Part shown: positions 41,572 through 50,502 of the stretch, piece by piece | How the letters are laid out: each line of letters opens with the position of its first letter | Numbering within the stretch: the first letter of the stretch is position 1 | Assembly: GCF_027533645.1 (NCBI RefSeq) | Contig: NZ_JAQAGY010000015.1 | Coordinates: 123,506 to 187,505 of the forward strand | DNA length: 64,000 bases | Source: Paenibacillus caseinilyticus | Lineage (GTDB): Bacteria > Bacillota > Bacilli > Paenibacillales > NBRC-103111 | Direction: 5' to 3' | The notes under the pieces: generated by a model | Told to the model about the DNA's origin: nothing | What the model saw: only the letters and a program-made list of their open reading frames with translations | Database searches by the model: none | Position numbers and translations under genes: made by a program

Positions 41572-42408
41572 TCAGCCTTTGATCCCGGTCATGGCAATGC
41601 CTTCAATGAAATAACGCTGGGCGAACAGAAATACGATAAGCGAAGGCAGGACGACGATGGCCACCGCCGCCATCATCAGATTCCATTGGGAGGAATAGGC
41701 GCCCTGAAATAAAGTAAGACCGAGCATCAACGTATAATTTTTCTCGGAGGAAAGATAGATCATCGGGGCCAAATAATCGTTCCAGCTGTTCAGGAAAGTG
41801 AATAAGCCGACGACGATCATCGATTGGGAGCTGAGCGGCAGGATCACCCGGCTGTAGACCGTAAAGTGGCTCGCGCCATCCATGAAGGCCGCCTCATCCA
41901 GGTCTCTGGGAATGCCCATGAAAAACTGCCTCAGCAAAAAGATATTAAACAAGCCGCCGCCGAAAAAAGACGGCAAAATCAATGGCGCGAGCGTATCCGT
42001 CAAATTCAGCATCCGCCAGCCGATAAACTGGGGGATCATGACGACCGCGAACGGCAGCATGAGCGCCGTCAGCATGAGGCCGAACACCTTATCCCGCCCC
42101 GGCCAATCGATTCGGGAGAACCCGTAGGCACACAAGGAGCTGGTGAGGAGTACGCCGATAATATTGGCTATCGTGACCACCCCGCTGTTGAAGAAGAAGC
42201 GCCCGAATGGCTGGGCCTGCAATGCATCGGCGAAATTATGGAATTCGAAGCTCTTCGGAATGAATGACGGCGTCGCCTCGAACACCCCATCCATGCCGAC
42301 CAGGGCGGTCTTGAGCATCCAATAGAATGGAAACAGTGTGAGAACCGCACCGCCTATAAGCAGCAAATAGATCACCGTCTGGGCGGCGTATTGTTGCTTT
42401 CGCATCAT
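41572..42408 (-). CDS. Sugar ABC transporter permease (MalG-type)
   Basis: This 278-aa inner-membrane permease has six hydrophobic segments and the binding-protein-dependent transport loop EAAFMDGASHFTVYSRVILP, a good match to the EAA-loop that contacts the ATPase. It belongs to the CUT1 (MalG/UgpE) family and works with the MalF-type partner encoded just upstream. The two reading frames overlap as ATGA (42405-42408). No ATPase gene is in the cluster; a shared MsmX-type ATPase elsewhere is likely (inference). Confidence 0.92.
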   Translation of the reverse strand: MMRKQQYAAQTVIYLLLIGGAVLTLFPFYWMLKTALVGMDGVFEATPSFIPKSFEFHNFADALQAQPFGRFFFNSGVVTIANIIGVLLTSSLCAYGFSRIDWPGRDKVFGLMLTALMLPFAVVMIPQFIGWRMLNLTDTLAPLILPSFFGGGLFNIFLLRQFFMGIPRDLDEAAFMDGASHFTVYSRVILPLSSQSMIVVGLFTFLNSWNDYLAPMIYLSSEKNYTLMLGLTLFQGAYSSQWNLMMAAVAIVVLPSLIVFLFAQRYFIEGIAMTGIKG

Positions 42409-43370
42409 TTGGTCCCATCTCCTTCATAATGCACCAGTGACCGGGAGAACCGGAATATCACCAAGGTAAACCCGAGCGTGACCAAGAATAAAAGGACGGA
42501 GTTCGCGCTCGCCGCCCCCATCTTCGAGAAGCGGAAGGCGTTCTGGAACAAATAGAGCACATACATCAAGCTGGCGTTATCCGGTCCGCCCATCGATGCG
42601 GCGCCGCTGCCGGAACTGCCGCTGGTCATGACCGCCGGCTGGACGAAGGTCTGGAAGGCGTTGATGAACCCGATCACCGTGTTGAAAAAAATAATCGGCG
42701 AGCTCATGGGAATCGTAATATGAACGAGCTTATGCCAGGCGGAACCCCCGTCGATCTCCACCGCTTCATACAAATGGGCGGGAATGCTCTGCAGACCGGC
42801 CAAAAAGATCACAATCGTGCTGCCGCAGTTCCATAAGGCGAACAGGATCAGCGTCGGGATTACGGTGGTATCGGAGGCGAGCCATGGCGAGGTCGGCAGT
42901 CCCGCCTCCCGCAGCAGGTGATTCACGATGCCGAAGTCCGGCTGGAGCATCCACATCCAGATGATCCCCGCCGATGCCATCGGAATGACGACCGGAAGGT
43001 AGAACACGCCGCGAAAGAACCCCCGGGCCCGGATGTTCTGATTGAGCAGGATCGCCATGGCGAAGGAGAATCCGATGATCAGCGGCACACTGACGCCCAC
43101 ATAATAGATCGTTGCTTTCACCGCCGGGTAGAAAAAAATATCCTTGCCCGTGAACATATCCTCATAGTTCGTCCACCCGACGAAGCTCATCGGCCCGCCG
43201 ATCGAGTAATCGGTAAAGCTTAAGAAGAACGTCATGACCAGCGGGATGACGATGAAGACGGCATAGCCGATTAACACAGGAGAAGTGAATAGCAAGCCAG
43301 CGGCCAGATTCTTTCTCCGCACACGCCTCGCGGGCTGCACTGCCGCTTTGGAGACTGCTGCCTGGATCAA
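42405..43370 (-). CDS. Sugar ABC transporter permease (MalF-type)
   Basis: This is the partner permease, about 321 aa, with six to seven membrane helices and the EAA-loop LYEAVEIDGGSAWHKLVHIT. It is CUT1-type like MalF/UgpA. The start is uncertain: a TTG at 43370 has AAGGGAG about 11 bases ahead; a GTG at 43418 would add 16 residues. It lies downstream of the sugar-binding protein, with three 16-bp repeats in the 100-base gap, and its stop overlaps the next permease start. Confidence 0.9.
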   Translation of the reverse strand: MIQAAVSKAAVQPARRVRRKNLAAGLLFTSPVLIGYAVFIVIPLVMTFFLSFTDYSIGGPMSFVGWTNYEDMFTGKDIFFYPAVKATIYYVGVSVPLIIGFSFAMAILLNQNIRARGFFRGVFYLPVVIPMASAGIIWMWMLQPDFGIVNHLLREAGLPTSPWLASDTTVIPTLILFALWNCGSTIVIFLAGLQSIPAHLYEAVEIDGGSAWHKLVHITIPMSSPIIFFNTVIGFINAFQTFVQPAVMTSGSSGSGAASMGGPDNASLMYVLYLFQNAFRFSKMGAASANSVLLFLVTLGFTLVIFRFSRSLVHYEGDGTK

Positions 43371-43445
43371 TGGAGTCACGGCTCCCTTCACATTAAGATG
43401 GCGGGGGCGGAGCAGCACTCCATCCCCCTGTGCCGGAACCCGGCA

Positions 43446-43493
43446 TTACTTGGCGTCATATTTACTTGGTATCATATTTACTTGGTATCATAT
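43446..43493. repeat. Three tandem 16-bp repeats at the binding-protein stop codon
   Basis: TTACTTGGTATCATAT occurs exactly at 43462-43477 and 43478-43493, and with two changes at 43446-43461. On the minus strand the unit reads ATATGATACCAAGTAA, which is the end of the sugar-binding protein (Tyr-Asp-Thr-Lys-stop). The gene's real stop is in the copy at 43478; the other two copies lie downstream. Confidence 0.9.
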
Positions 43494-44890
43494 CTGCCCT
43501 GTACCTCCGGCTGGACCTGCTTCGCAATCTCGTCCAGCACTTCCTGCGCGCTCCGCTTGCCGAGCCACACCGGATCCAGGCTGGAGATGACCATGGAGTT
43601 GATTTTGGCATAGTTCTTCAAGTAGTACGTCGAGCCGGGCACCGAATGATTCATGAACTGATTCATCATCGCATCCTTGAAGCCCGGCGGATGCGCCGCC
43701 GGATTGGCATCCACCCACTTCGCCACGAGCGCGGGATCGGTGTACCACTTCTTCATCGTCGGCATCCAGAGCCCGCCGGAATACAGCTCGACCGCCCCTT
43801 CGGGATTCGACATCCACTTGAAGAGCATCCAGGCCTCCTCCGGGTGTTTGGAATCCTTGAAGAACACAGTCGCCCCGCTCACGCCCACGGTCAGGCTGGT
43901 CTTCAGCTTAGGCAGCACGCCAATGTCGTAATTCACCTTGGCATTGCCAAGATCCAGGTTCATCCATTGGCCGCCGACCGCCATCGCCGAGATGCCCGAC
44001 TGGAGCGCCACATTCATCGCCGGCAGCGATTTGGCGGCGAGCGGAGACGGGGCGACATGATGCACGTTGATCAGGTCGGCCAGCTTCTGGATCGCTTCCG
44101 CAGCCTCCGGCTTGTTCAGCGTGAATTCCTTCCCGTCCTTCGAGACCCAGTCGCCGCCGTTGCTGTAAATAAAGTTGTTCAGCGGCTCGTTCCACGTCTC
44201 GAAGGTAACGCCGTACTGCTTGATGTTCTTCGGATCGAAGCCGGGGTCCGTGGCATTCTTGCCCGATTTATCGAGCGTGAGCTTCTTGGCGGCATCCACG
44301 AATTGATCCCATGTCCAAGCTTGATCGGCCTTCGCCGGAGGCATGGAAACCCCTGCCTTTTCCAGCAGGTCCTTGCGGTAGAACAGGCCGAACGCTTCGC
44401 CGGCCGTACTGATCCCCCAGGCGTTATCCGGCGACTGTTTGTACCAGATCGTATCGAGGAAGTCCTCCTTCTTGATCTCCTGGTCCTTGTTCAGCATCTC
44501 GAACAGGTTCACGAACTTGCCCTGTTTGGCCCAGGTATCGCCGAGATCGCCCGTCATGTATCCGGTGTCAGGCATGTCATTGGCGGCCGCCATCGCGGTC
44601 AGCTTCGTATTGTAGTCGGAATTCGGAATTTGTACCGTTTCCACTGTAATCCACGGGTATTTCTCGGTGAACTTCTTCGTGGCCTTCTCGATCGCTTTCT
44701 TCTCGTCCGGGCTGCCCCAATAAGTGAATTTCAGCTTCACCGGCTGCTTCTTCTGTTCTCCCGAGGCCGCCTCATTGTTCTTCGGCTCTGCGGCCGGGCT
44801 GCCCCCGCCGCCAGAACATGCGCTGACTACCATCCCCGATAACAGGATCGAACTGATCAGTGCCGCCGTCTTTCTCCGCTTCCCTTTCAT
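43478..44890 (-). CDS. Sugar-binding lipoprotein of an ABC importer
   Basis: This is a 470-aa extracellular substrate-binding protein of the SBP_bac_1 type. A signal peptide ends with the lipobox SACS (Cys near residue 25), so it is anchored to the membrane. The body shows LKFTYWGSPDEKKAIEKATK, KFTEKYPWITVETVQIPNSD and GWVSKDGKEFTLNKPEAAEA-like stretches usual for CUT1 binding proteins. The sugar is unknown, but the YesMN-type kinase and the pectin-type enzymes in the window suggest an oligosaccharide. The start MKGKRRK has GGAGGGGG about 7 bases upstream. The end of the gene is part of a 16-bp tandem repeat. Confidence 0.92.
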   Translation of the reverse strand: MKGKRRKTAALISSILLSGMVVSACSGGGGSPAAEPKNNEAASGEQKKQPVKLKFTYWGSPDEKKAIEKATKKFTEKYPWITVETVQIPNSDYNTKLTAMAAANDMPDTGYMTGDLGDTWAKQGKFVNLFEMLNKDQEIKKEDFLDTIWYKQSPDNAWGISTAGEAFGLFYRKDLLEKAGVSMPPAKADQAWTWDQFVDAAKKLTLDKSGKNATDPGFDPKNIKQYGVTFETWNEPLNNFIYSNGGDWVSKDGKEFTLNKPEAAEAIQKLADLINVHHVAPSPLAAKSLPAMNVALQSGISAMAVGGQWMNLDLGNAKVNYDIGVLPKLKTSLTVGVSGATVFFKDSKHPEEAWMLFKWMSNPEGAVELYSGGLWMPTMKKWYTDPALVAKWVDANPAAHPPGFKDAMMNQFMNHSVPGSTYYLKNYAKINSMVISSLDPVWLGKRSAQEVLDEIAKQVQPEVQGRYDTK

Positions 44891-45015
44891 TGCCTTGCCC
44901 CCTCCATGTCGGTGATCGGTGCATGCCCTCATCCCTTACAGTGATTAGTATATAAGACCCGCCCTCACGGAAAATGGGATTCTCTTCATGTTGTTGCACT
45001 TTCTTTGTAATCGCT

Positions 45016-46863
45016 TTAATCGAGCGGGAGACGAAGCGTCACGGTGGTTCCTTGCCCTGGCAGCGACTCCATCTGGAGGCCGTACTCCTCACCATACGTA
45101 ATCTTGATACGGGCGTTCACATTAGGGATGCCCACCGATCCGGTCCCCCCGCCCAGCAGCTGCTGCAGCTTCTCCGGCTCCATGCCGCGGCCATTGTCTT
45201 CAATCCGGAAATACCGAGTACGGGTACCCTCATCGATCCAGCCGCTGATGTGCAGACTGCCGCCTGTTTTCATCGAATCGAACGCATGGACGAAGGCATT
45301 CTCCACGAACGGCTGCAGGAAGAACTTCGGCACCCCATAAGCAAATAAGGCAGGGTCCATGCTGTACTCCACTTGAAAGCGTCCCTCGAACCGCTTCGTC
45401 ATGATGAACACATAGCTCTGCAGGTAGTTCCAATCGTCCTTGAAGGGAACCAGATCCTTCTGCGCCTTCACCGTATACTTCAGCATGGTGGACAAGCTGA
45501 CGATCATCTCGCTGATCTCCTCCTGCCCGTTCTCGGCCGAGATCAGATTGATCAGGTTCAGCGTATTGTACATAAAGTGAGGGTCCAGCTGCAGATTGAG
45601 CGCCGTAATCTCGGCTTCCTTCTCGCGAATTTTGCTTTCATAATTTTCCTCGATGAGCTTCTGGATTTTGGCGTTCATTTCCTTGAACTTCTGGCTGAGC
45701 ACGACGAGCTCCATACTCCCCCGTTCACTTACCGTGATATCGAACTGGCCCTCGCCCGTCTTCTTGATTGCCTTGAGCAGACTGCGGACCGGCTTCGTAA
45801 TCCGGTCGGTCACCACATACGAGATCAGGAAGGAGAGGATCACCAAGAGCAGCAAGGAGAACGCGAGGTTCGTCTTGGTCGTATCCAAGAACTCCTCCAG
45901 CATCCGGTCCGGCGGAATGACGACGACGGATGTCCACCCGGTCACACGGGACGTATCGAACGAGACGATGGCGCTCTGGCCGTCGATGTCGAATTTGGCA
46001 GTGCCGCTGCCCTGCTCCGTGATTTCCTGGATCCAAGGATACGCCGCCTTCCGCCCGATATTCGCCGGATCTTGGTGGGACACGTACTGCCCGTCCTTCG
46101 TGACCACGAAGAAAAAGCTGCCCTCAACCGGCAGGCTTCCCCGGAATATCGTCTGGAAAAAATCCTCCTTGTAATTGACAAGCAGCACAGGTTTCTCGAT
46201 GTCCGGCGTGGACGTGAAATAGGAAGTGCCGTCGAAATAAGAGCTGTTGACCAGCTCGACGGCGGAGAACAGATACCGGAATTCAATGTTCGCATCCGTC
46301 ATGTATGGCACGTCGAACATTTCGGAGAAATTATAGGTCGGAATCCAGACGATCCGGCCAGCCTGCCGGATCGCTTCTTGGTACATCCCCGTTCTCTGGA
46401 TGGTCCCTTCGGGAATGAAATTTTTCCCGCTTCCGCTGTTGGGCGGCATCGTCGGCCGGAATGTCGTATAGCTCGTCGCGAGCTGAACGGAGTACACATC
46501 CTGCAGATGGGAGAAATATTTGTCCATGACGGCGGAGAGCTTCTTATCGAGCAGCGTAATCTGGTAATCGTCCTCCGGCTTCATCGAGGATAACGCGCTG
46601 TAGAGCTCCTGATCGACCAGGAAGGATAAGATATTGTCCTTGGCCTGCGCTAATTTCGTATCCATAATCTGATTGTTCTTCTTGACAATCTCATAGACGT
46701 TCCGCTGGACGATATCGGAGACGACGCGCTTGCTGACATCGAAGTATTGCAGCCCGAACACCAGCAGCGAGATCGAGATCAACACGATAAAGGTAACGAC
46801 GAGCTGGCTCTTGAGGCCCAGCCGGCGGGGCAAGGAATACAGCGTCTTGGTGTTCATAGTCAT
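45016..46863 (-). CDS. Sensor histidine kinase, YesM-like (HPK7)
   Basis: This 615-aa membrane kinase has two transmembrane segments (about 20-40 and 310-330) around a large extracellular sensor domain of the dCache type (about 40-305). A HAMP region follows at about 335-385 and a His_kinase domain at about 405-485, with the phospho-acceptor His in LQLDPHFMYNTLNLIN. The C-terminal ATPase domain shows FVENAFVHAFD, EDNGRGMEP and GIPNVNARIKITYG. It is the YesM-type partner of the AraC-like response regulator upstream, and the genes overlap by ATGA. It probably senses an extracellular sugar or the binding protein. Confidence 0.93.
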   Translation of the reverse strand: MTMNTKTLYSLPRRLGLKSQLVVTFIVLISISLLVFGLQYFDVSKRVVSDIVQRNVYEIVKKNNQIMDTKLAQAKDNILSFLVDQELYSALSSMKPEDDYQITLLDKKLSAVMDKYFSHLQDVYSVQLATSYTTFRPTMPPNSGSGKNFIPEGTIQRTGMYQEAIRQAGRIVWIPTYNFSEMFDVPYMTDANIEFRYLFSAVELVNSSYFDGTSYFTSTPDIEKPVLLVNYKEDFFQTIFRGSLPVEGSFFFVVTKDGQYVSHQDPANIGRKAAYPWIQEITEQGSGTAKFDIDGQSAIVSFDTSRVTGWTSVVVIPPDRMLEEFLDTTKTNLAFSLLLLVILSFLISYVVTDRITKPVRSLLKAIKKTGEGQFDITVSERGSMELVVLSQKFKEMNAKIQKLIEENYESKIREKEAEITALNLQLDPHFMYNTLNLINLISAENGQEEISEMIVSLSTMLKYTVKAQKDLVPFKDDWNYLQSYVFIMTKRFEGRFQVEYSMDPALFAYGVPKFFLQPFVENAFVHAFDSMKTGGSLHISGWIDEGTRTRYFRIEDNGRGMEPEKLQQLLGGGTGSVGIPNVNARIKITYGEEYGLQMESLPGQGTTVTLRLPLD

Positions 46864-48479
46864 TCCTTTCCGTTCAGGCTGCGGTATCGTTTGGGCGAGG
46901 TTCCCTTCTCTCTCTTGAACAAGCGGATAAAGTACCCCGCTTCCTTATAGCCCACCTTTCGCGCGATATCAGCGATCTTCTCATCCGTATTCATCAGCAT
47001 GTGCTGCGCCCGGTCGAGCCGGATTTTCGTCAGATAGTCGGTGAGGTTCATGCCGGTGTACGTTTTGAACAGGGTACTGAAATACGACGGGTTAAAATGG
47101 AACCTCTGAGCCAGGTGCTCCAGCGTCAGCTCTTCCCCGCATCGCTCCCGGATATATTCCTTGCATTTGTGAATGACAAGGCTGTTCTTGTCTTGGCTGG
47201 CGCTCTCATACAGGCCGATAATCTGTAACGCCAGCTTTTTGGCCCAGTGCCTGAGCTCGCGGTAATCCTCGCAGTCCAGCACTCTCTCCTGAATGAGGCC
47301 TGCAAGACTGGTATACGCCTCTTCCGAGGCCAACAAGTGCTTGGCCTCCCTCAGACGGTTCAGAATTAACCGGGCTACATCCGCTTTGACTTGGGCAGGG
47401 GACAGCGGACGGCAGCGCTTGGTCTGCTCCACCAGCCGGTTCAGGAACTCATGCGTCTCTTCCACATCACACCCGCTGACGGCAGCGGCGAATTGCTGCT
47501 CCCGTTCGAATACATCGATGGATCCTGACGTGTTCAGCGGCTGCTCCTCCCAGACTACCACCTGCTGGGTACCGTGAAAGAAGCCTTGTTCCAGCGCAAG
47601 AGCGGCATGCTGGTAGCACTGCGGGCCGGAATCCCATATCGAAGCGTCAAGCGGCAGCCCTATGCCGACCCTTACGTTCACTTCATATTGGGCTGCAAGC
47701 TGGGATGCCCCCTGCTCCAGCCAAGATGCGATGCGCTTCACGCCCGGGAAAGCATCTCTCTCGCAGAGAACCAGCGTAACCAGCAGGCCTGTACTTTCTT
47801 CCATGGTCAGGGAGATGACCCCGGTACCCGAACTCAACCGCTCCGCCAGCTCCCGGCCCACGCAGGTCAGGAGCTCCTGTCTCCGTTCATCCGTATGGAT
47901 CTTCCCCCGGCAGAGCTTCGCTGTGTAGACCAAGCCGCTGCAGTCCATGTACGCGGCTGCCATGTGGGCTCGAAGCTCTTCTCCATCCGGGCTCGAGCTG
48001 CCATGGAGCCAGCGGCGAAGCAGCTGAACGCGGTAAGCCGGCAGGGAATCGCCGAGCCGCCGGGTCAGCTCCGTCACCTTCCGGTGTTCCTGCTTTTCCT
48101 TCAGCAGCGCCAGATCCATCTTCTGAAGCAGACTCTCGATATCCGCCTTGCCTACGGGTTTCACCAAATAATCGAATATCCCCATCCGGATTGCCTGCTG
48201 GGCATAAGCAAACTCCCCGTAGCCGCTGAGCAAGACCACCTTCACCCCGTCCCCCCGCTGAACAAGCCGCTCCAGCAGCTGAAGTCCGTCCATGACCGGC
48301 ATCTGGATATCGGTAATGATGACATCGAACGCTTCCGACATCTCCTCCATCAGAGTCAGCGCTTCCTGCCCATCCGTCGCCGTGTGCACTTCATATTCCG
48401 GCCTGAGGGCTTGAATAATAGACATCATCGCCCTCAGCTGCCGCGGCTCGTCATCGACGAGTAACAGTCGCAAGATCAT
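46860..48479 (-). CDS. Response regulator with AraC-type output (YesN-like)
   Basis: This 539-aa regulator has an N-terminal receiver domain (about 3-120) with the acidic pair in LLLVDDEPRQ, the phospho-Asp in VIITDIQMPVMDGLQ and the Lys in YLVKPVGK. A long middle part (130-420) follows without a known fold. A two-helix-turn-helix AraC domain ends the protein (about 440-539: YFSTLFKTYTGMNLTDYLTK, then IADIARKVGYKEAGYFIRLF). The chosen ATG at 48479 has AAGGGGG about 8 bases upstream. It is first in the operon and should activate the sugar-importer genes downstream. Confidence 0.92.
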   Translation of the reverse strand: MILRLLLVDDEPRQLRAMMSIIQALRPEYEVHTATDGQEALTLMEEMSEAFDVIITDIQMPVMDGLQLLERLVQRGDGVKVVLLSGYGEFAYAQQAIRMGIFDYLVKPVGKADIESLLQKMDLALLKEKQEHRKVTELTRRLGDSLPAYRVQLLRRWLHGSSSPDGEELRAHMAAAYMDCSGLVYTAKLCRGKIHTDERRQELLTCVGRELAERLSSGTGVISLTMEESTGLLVTLVLCERDAFPGVKRIASWLEQGASQLAAQYEVNVRVGIGLPLDASIWDSGPQCYQHAALALEQGFFHGTQQVVVWEEQPLNTSGSIDVFEREQQFAAAVSGCDVEETHEFLNRLVEQTKRCRPLSPAQVKADVARLILNRLREAKHLLASEEAYTSLAGLIQERVLDCEDYRELRHWAKKLALQIIGLYESASQDKNSLVIHKCKEYIRERCGEELTLEHLAQRFHFNPSYFSTLFKTYTGMNLTDYLTKIRLDRAQHMLMNTDEKIADIARKVGYKEAGYFIRLFKREKGTSPKRYRSLNGKE

Positions 48480-48531
48480 TCGGTGCCGCCCCCTTGTACT
48501 TAACCTTATTTTCTCTTCATCCACGCCCGCA

Positions 48532-48550
48532 TGTAAACGCTACCATTATA
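48532..48550 (-). promoter_or_regulatory. -10 element with overlapping cre-like site
   Basis: On the minus strand TATAAT (48545-48550) is followed at once by a sequence that, read on the plus strand at 48531-48546, is ATGTAAACGCTACCAT. This fits WTGNNARCGNWWWCAW with one mismatch. It would place CcpA at the transcription start of the response-regulator gene, 53 bases before its ATG. No clear -35 was found. Confidence 0.55.
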
Positions 48551-48690
48551 ATGGATTCGAACGCTTGCATCATGGGACTCCCTTTGGATTATAGGAATGA
48601 TTTCAGGTCATGTTTCCTATAGCGGGTGAGTTCCCCACGCTTTACACTTTCTATAAAAGAAGGCGTTTCCCTTTAACGGATCCGTCTATG

Positions 48691-48813
48691 CCAGTCTTCC
48701 GGCAGATGCCGGAAGACTGGCTGCTTACCTGAGCGGTCTGATTCCGGCCAGCCAAGCCCGGCTTGGCTGGGCGCTCAACGTAATAAAGACGCCTCTCGGC
48801 GTCTTGGCGTCTT
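48691..48813. repeat. Cluster of three short palindromes
   Basis: Three near-perfect hairpins follow each other: 48691-48720 (14-bp arms, CCAGTCTTCCGGCA), 48748-48770 (11-bp arms, CCAGCCAAGCC) and 48786-48805 (AAGACGCC/GGCGTCTT with loop TCTC), and GGCGTCTT is repeated at 48806-48813. None has a T tract. They fill most of the gap of about 460 bases between the sugar regulator gene and the stalk-domain gene. They resemble REP-like intergenic elements, but no other copy was seen in the window. Confidence 0.7.
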
Positions 48814-48940
48814 CCTTGCGATGGCTTGCGGCTCTCCATCGGCTGCGGCAGGCAGCGGTCGGCCCCGAACCGAACGCCAGGTACCCGGCAGGCGGCGGGA
48901 CAGCCCCGGCCATTAAGGACCCGTTCGCGCCCGGCTGTAA

Positions 48941-49864
48941 CTAAGATACCCAGGTTCCTTCGACCTTGACCACCTGCCAGGCTTCCTCTGGACGTGCAAG
49001 CGCCACTCGCAGACCGGCTGCTCCCGTCCCGGTTTTATATACATACCCGTCCATCACCAGCTCGTCCCCCTCCAAGGCCGTCTTCTCGATCACCAGCAGC
49101 ACCCCCTCGATCGTGTTCTTCTTCTCGTGATCGACAAGCCCCTTCGCATCCAAATCCTTATACGATGCTTTCATCACCGGAACCCGATGGCTTCCCAGCT
49201 TGTTCAATACTTCCTGTACTTCTTGGTCGTCCAGCCCTTGAAGGCCATGGGGATCGACAGCGATGTACGTCTTCCCGCCGGCCAGCCCCTGCTCATGCTC
49301 CAAGAAAGCATCCAAGGCCAGGGCATAGGCCTTCCCTCTATCCTTGAGAGCCTCAGGGACCGCTCCCTTCGCTTCCGCTTTCGTCAGCGACAGCTGTTCT
49401 CCGCTCTCCGCGTTCAATACCACTGTTGTGCGGTTCCCTGCCGGGTCGGTACCGGTCACTTTCCACACCGGTCCGCCCGTTCCCGGCGCGGCCTTGCCCA
49501 CACCCGGGTCCCTGTCCAGCAGTTCGGCCTGCCAGACGGCACCAGATGCTGACGGGTCCGCAAGCTTTGCGAGCGCTACAGCAACCGATTCGGCAATATA
49601 CCGTCCGCTGCGTTCCAGCTTGACCGTTCGTGACGCCTCTTCGTACTCGACCCCGAACCCGGCCTCCTCGGCAAGAAACCGGACCGGCACATAGATGTGG
49701 CCTTCATAGTTCAGGCTTGCATACTCCTCGCCCAGCTCCATCAGCTTCCCTTGAATGATATATTTCGCATCTACGAGATATGTCTCTACCCGATCCGACG
49801 CGTAGACAACCGATGCCGCCGACATCAGAAGCCCCAGCGCGAAGCCCCCTATGATCCTTTTCAC
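48941..49864 (-). CDS. Exported protein with stalk (copper-amine-oxidase-like N1) domain
   Basis: This 307-aa protein has a signal peptide (residues 1-24, ending VYAS) and a single stalk-domain-like repeat at about 30-90 (YASLNYEGHIYVPVRFLAEE). Residues 90-170 contain PepSY-like patterns (KVTGTDPAGNRTTVVLNAES). Residues 190-307 form another mixed alpha/beta region without a known name. It is predicted to be attached to or near the wall. The start is a GTG at 49864 with AGAGGGG about 8 bases upstream. It is transcribed on the same strand as the small acidic gene but separated by a terminator. Confidence 0.77.
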   Translation of the reverse strand: MKRIIGGFALGLLMSAASVVYASDRVETYLVDAKYIIQGKLMELGEEYASLNYEGHIYVPVRFLAEEAGFGVEYEEASRTVKLERSGRYIAESVAVALAKLADPSASGAVWQAELLDRDPGVGKAAPGTGGPVWKVTGTDPAGNRTTVVLNAESGEQLSLTKAEAKGAVPEALKDRGKAYALALDAFLEHEQGLAGGKTYIAVDPHGLQGLDDQEVQEVLNKLGSHRVPVMKASYKDLDAKGLVDHEKKNTIEGVLLVIEKTALEGDELVMDGYVYKTGTGAAGLRVALARPEEAWQVVKVEGTWVS

Positions 49865-49970
49865 CCTTGACTTCCCCTCTCTAGTGTATCGTGAGCCGCA
49901 GCAGCCATGCCTGGACTCCTCCACTATCCTACTCGCATTGCCGCCCCATGTAAATTAGTGGATTCCAAAA

Positions 49971-49998
49971 TAAAAAGCCATGCCTGGAGGCGATGGCT
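49971..49998 (-). terminator. Terminator of the 91-aa gene
   Basis: AGCCAT/ATGGCT with an inner GCC/GGC pair is followed by TTTTTATTTT on the minus strand. Confidence 0.88.
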
Positions 49999-50006
49999 TG
50001 AAGGAA

Positions 50007-50282
50007 TCAGGCGGTCTCCAGTAAGGTTCTGGAGATGAAATCATCGATGGTCATCTCTTCGCTGTACACCCGGTGAAACAACTGGTCCATCTCTCCGCTG
50101 CCCTCTTCCGCTCCCAGCAGGCTGGCGACTTCCAGCTCCATCTCCTTGATATCGGTGGACAAATGCTGTATGTAATCCGTGCCCAGCAACCCGGAACGTT
50201 TCGTTTCTTCCAATAACCGTACCGCATCAATGAGCAGTTCAATTGCCGACCTGGCGCTCGACTCGATCAACGACATCCACAT
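50007..50282 (-). CDS. Small acidic helical protein, unknown
   Basis: This 91-aa soluble protein is helical and acidic (LIESSARSAIELLIDAVRLL, then SEEMTIDDFISRTLLETA at the end). It has no signal peptide, no Cys and no known motif. The ATG at 50282 has GAGAGGGG about 9 bases upstream; the Met three codons earlier overlaps that site. It is a single-gene unit with its own terminator. A structural role or a regulator partner is possible but not supported. Confidence 0.68.
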   Translation of the reverse strand: MWMSLIESSARSAIELLIDAVRLLEETKRSGLLGTDYIQHLSTDIKEMELEVASLLGAEEGSGEMDQLFHRVYSEEMTIDDFISRTLLETA

Positions 50283-50397
50283 AGTGCCCATCCCCTCTCC
50301 ATTCCTGCAATGAAGCAGTCGTCAATGTATTGATATCACTATACATCCCGACGTAAGAGAAGGCATATGACCGTTGTCACATTCTCCCTTTCTTAAC

Positions 50398-50432
50398 AAA
50401 AAGAAGAACCCCCCGTGCGGAGGGCCGGGGGG
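50398..50432 (-). terminator. Terminator of the DUF990-type exporter operon
   Basis: CCCCCC and GGGGGG pair as the base of a hairpin and are followed by TTCTTCTTTTTG on the minus strand, 70 bases past the last permease stop. Confidence 0.75.
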
Positions 50433-50502
50433 ACAAAGAGCAGGGGCAGATCTGTACTGTACGGGGGAAAGGCGGCAACGGTCGGGGCCGCTCCCCTACC
50501 CG

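Noticed and set aside
43430..44842. A 470-residue open frame on the plus strand opposite the sugar-binding protein gene
   Set aside because: It is an antisense shadow in high-GC DNA: Arg/His-rich composition, no ribosome site, fully covered by a well-supported gene.
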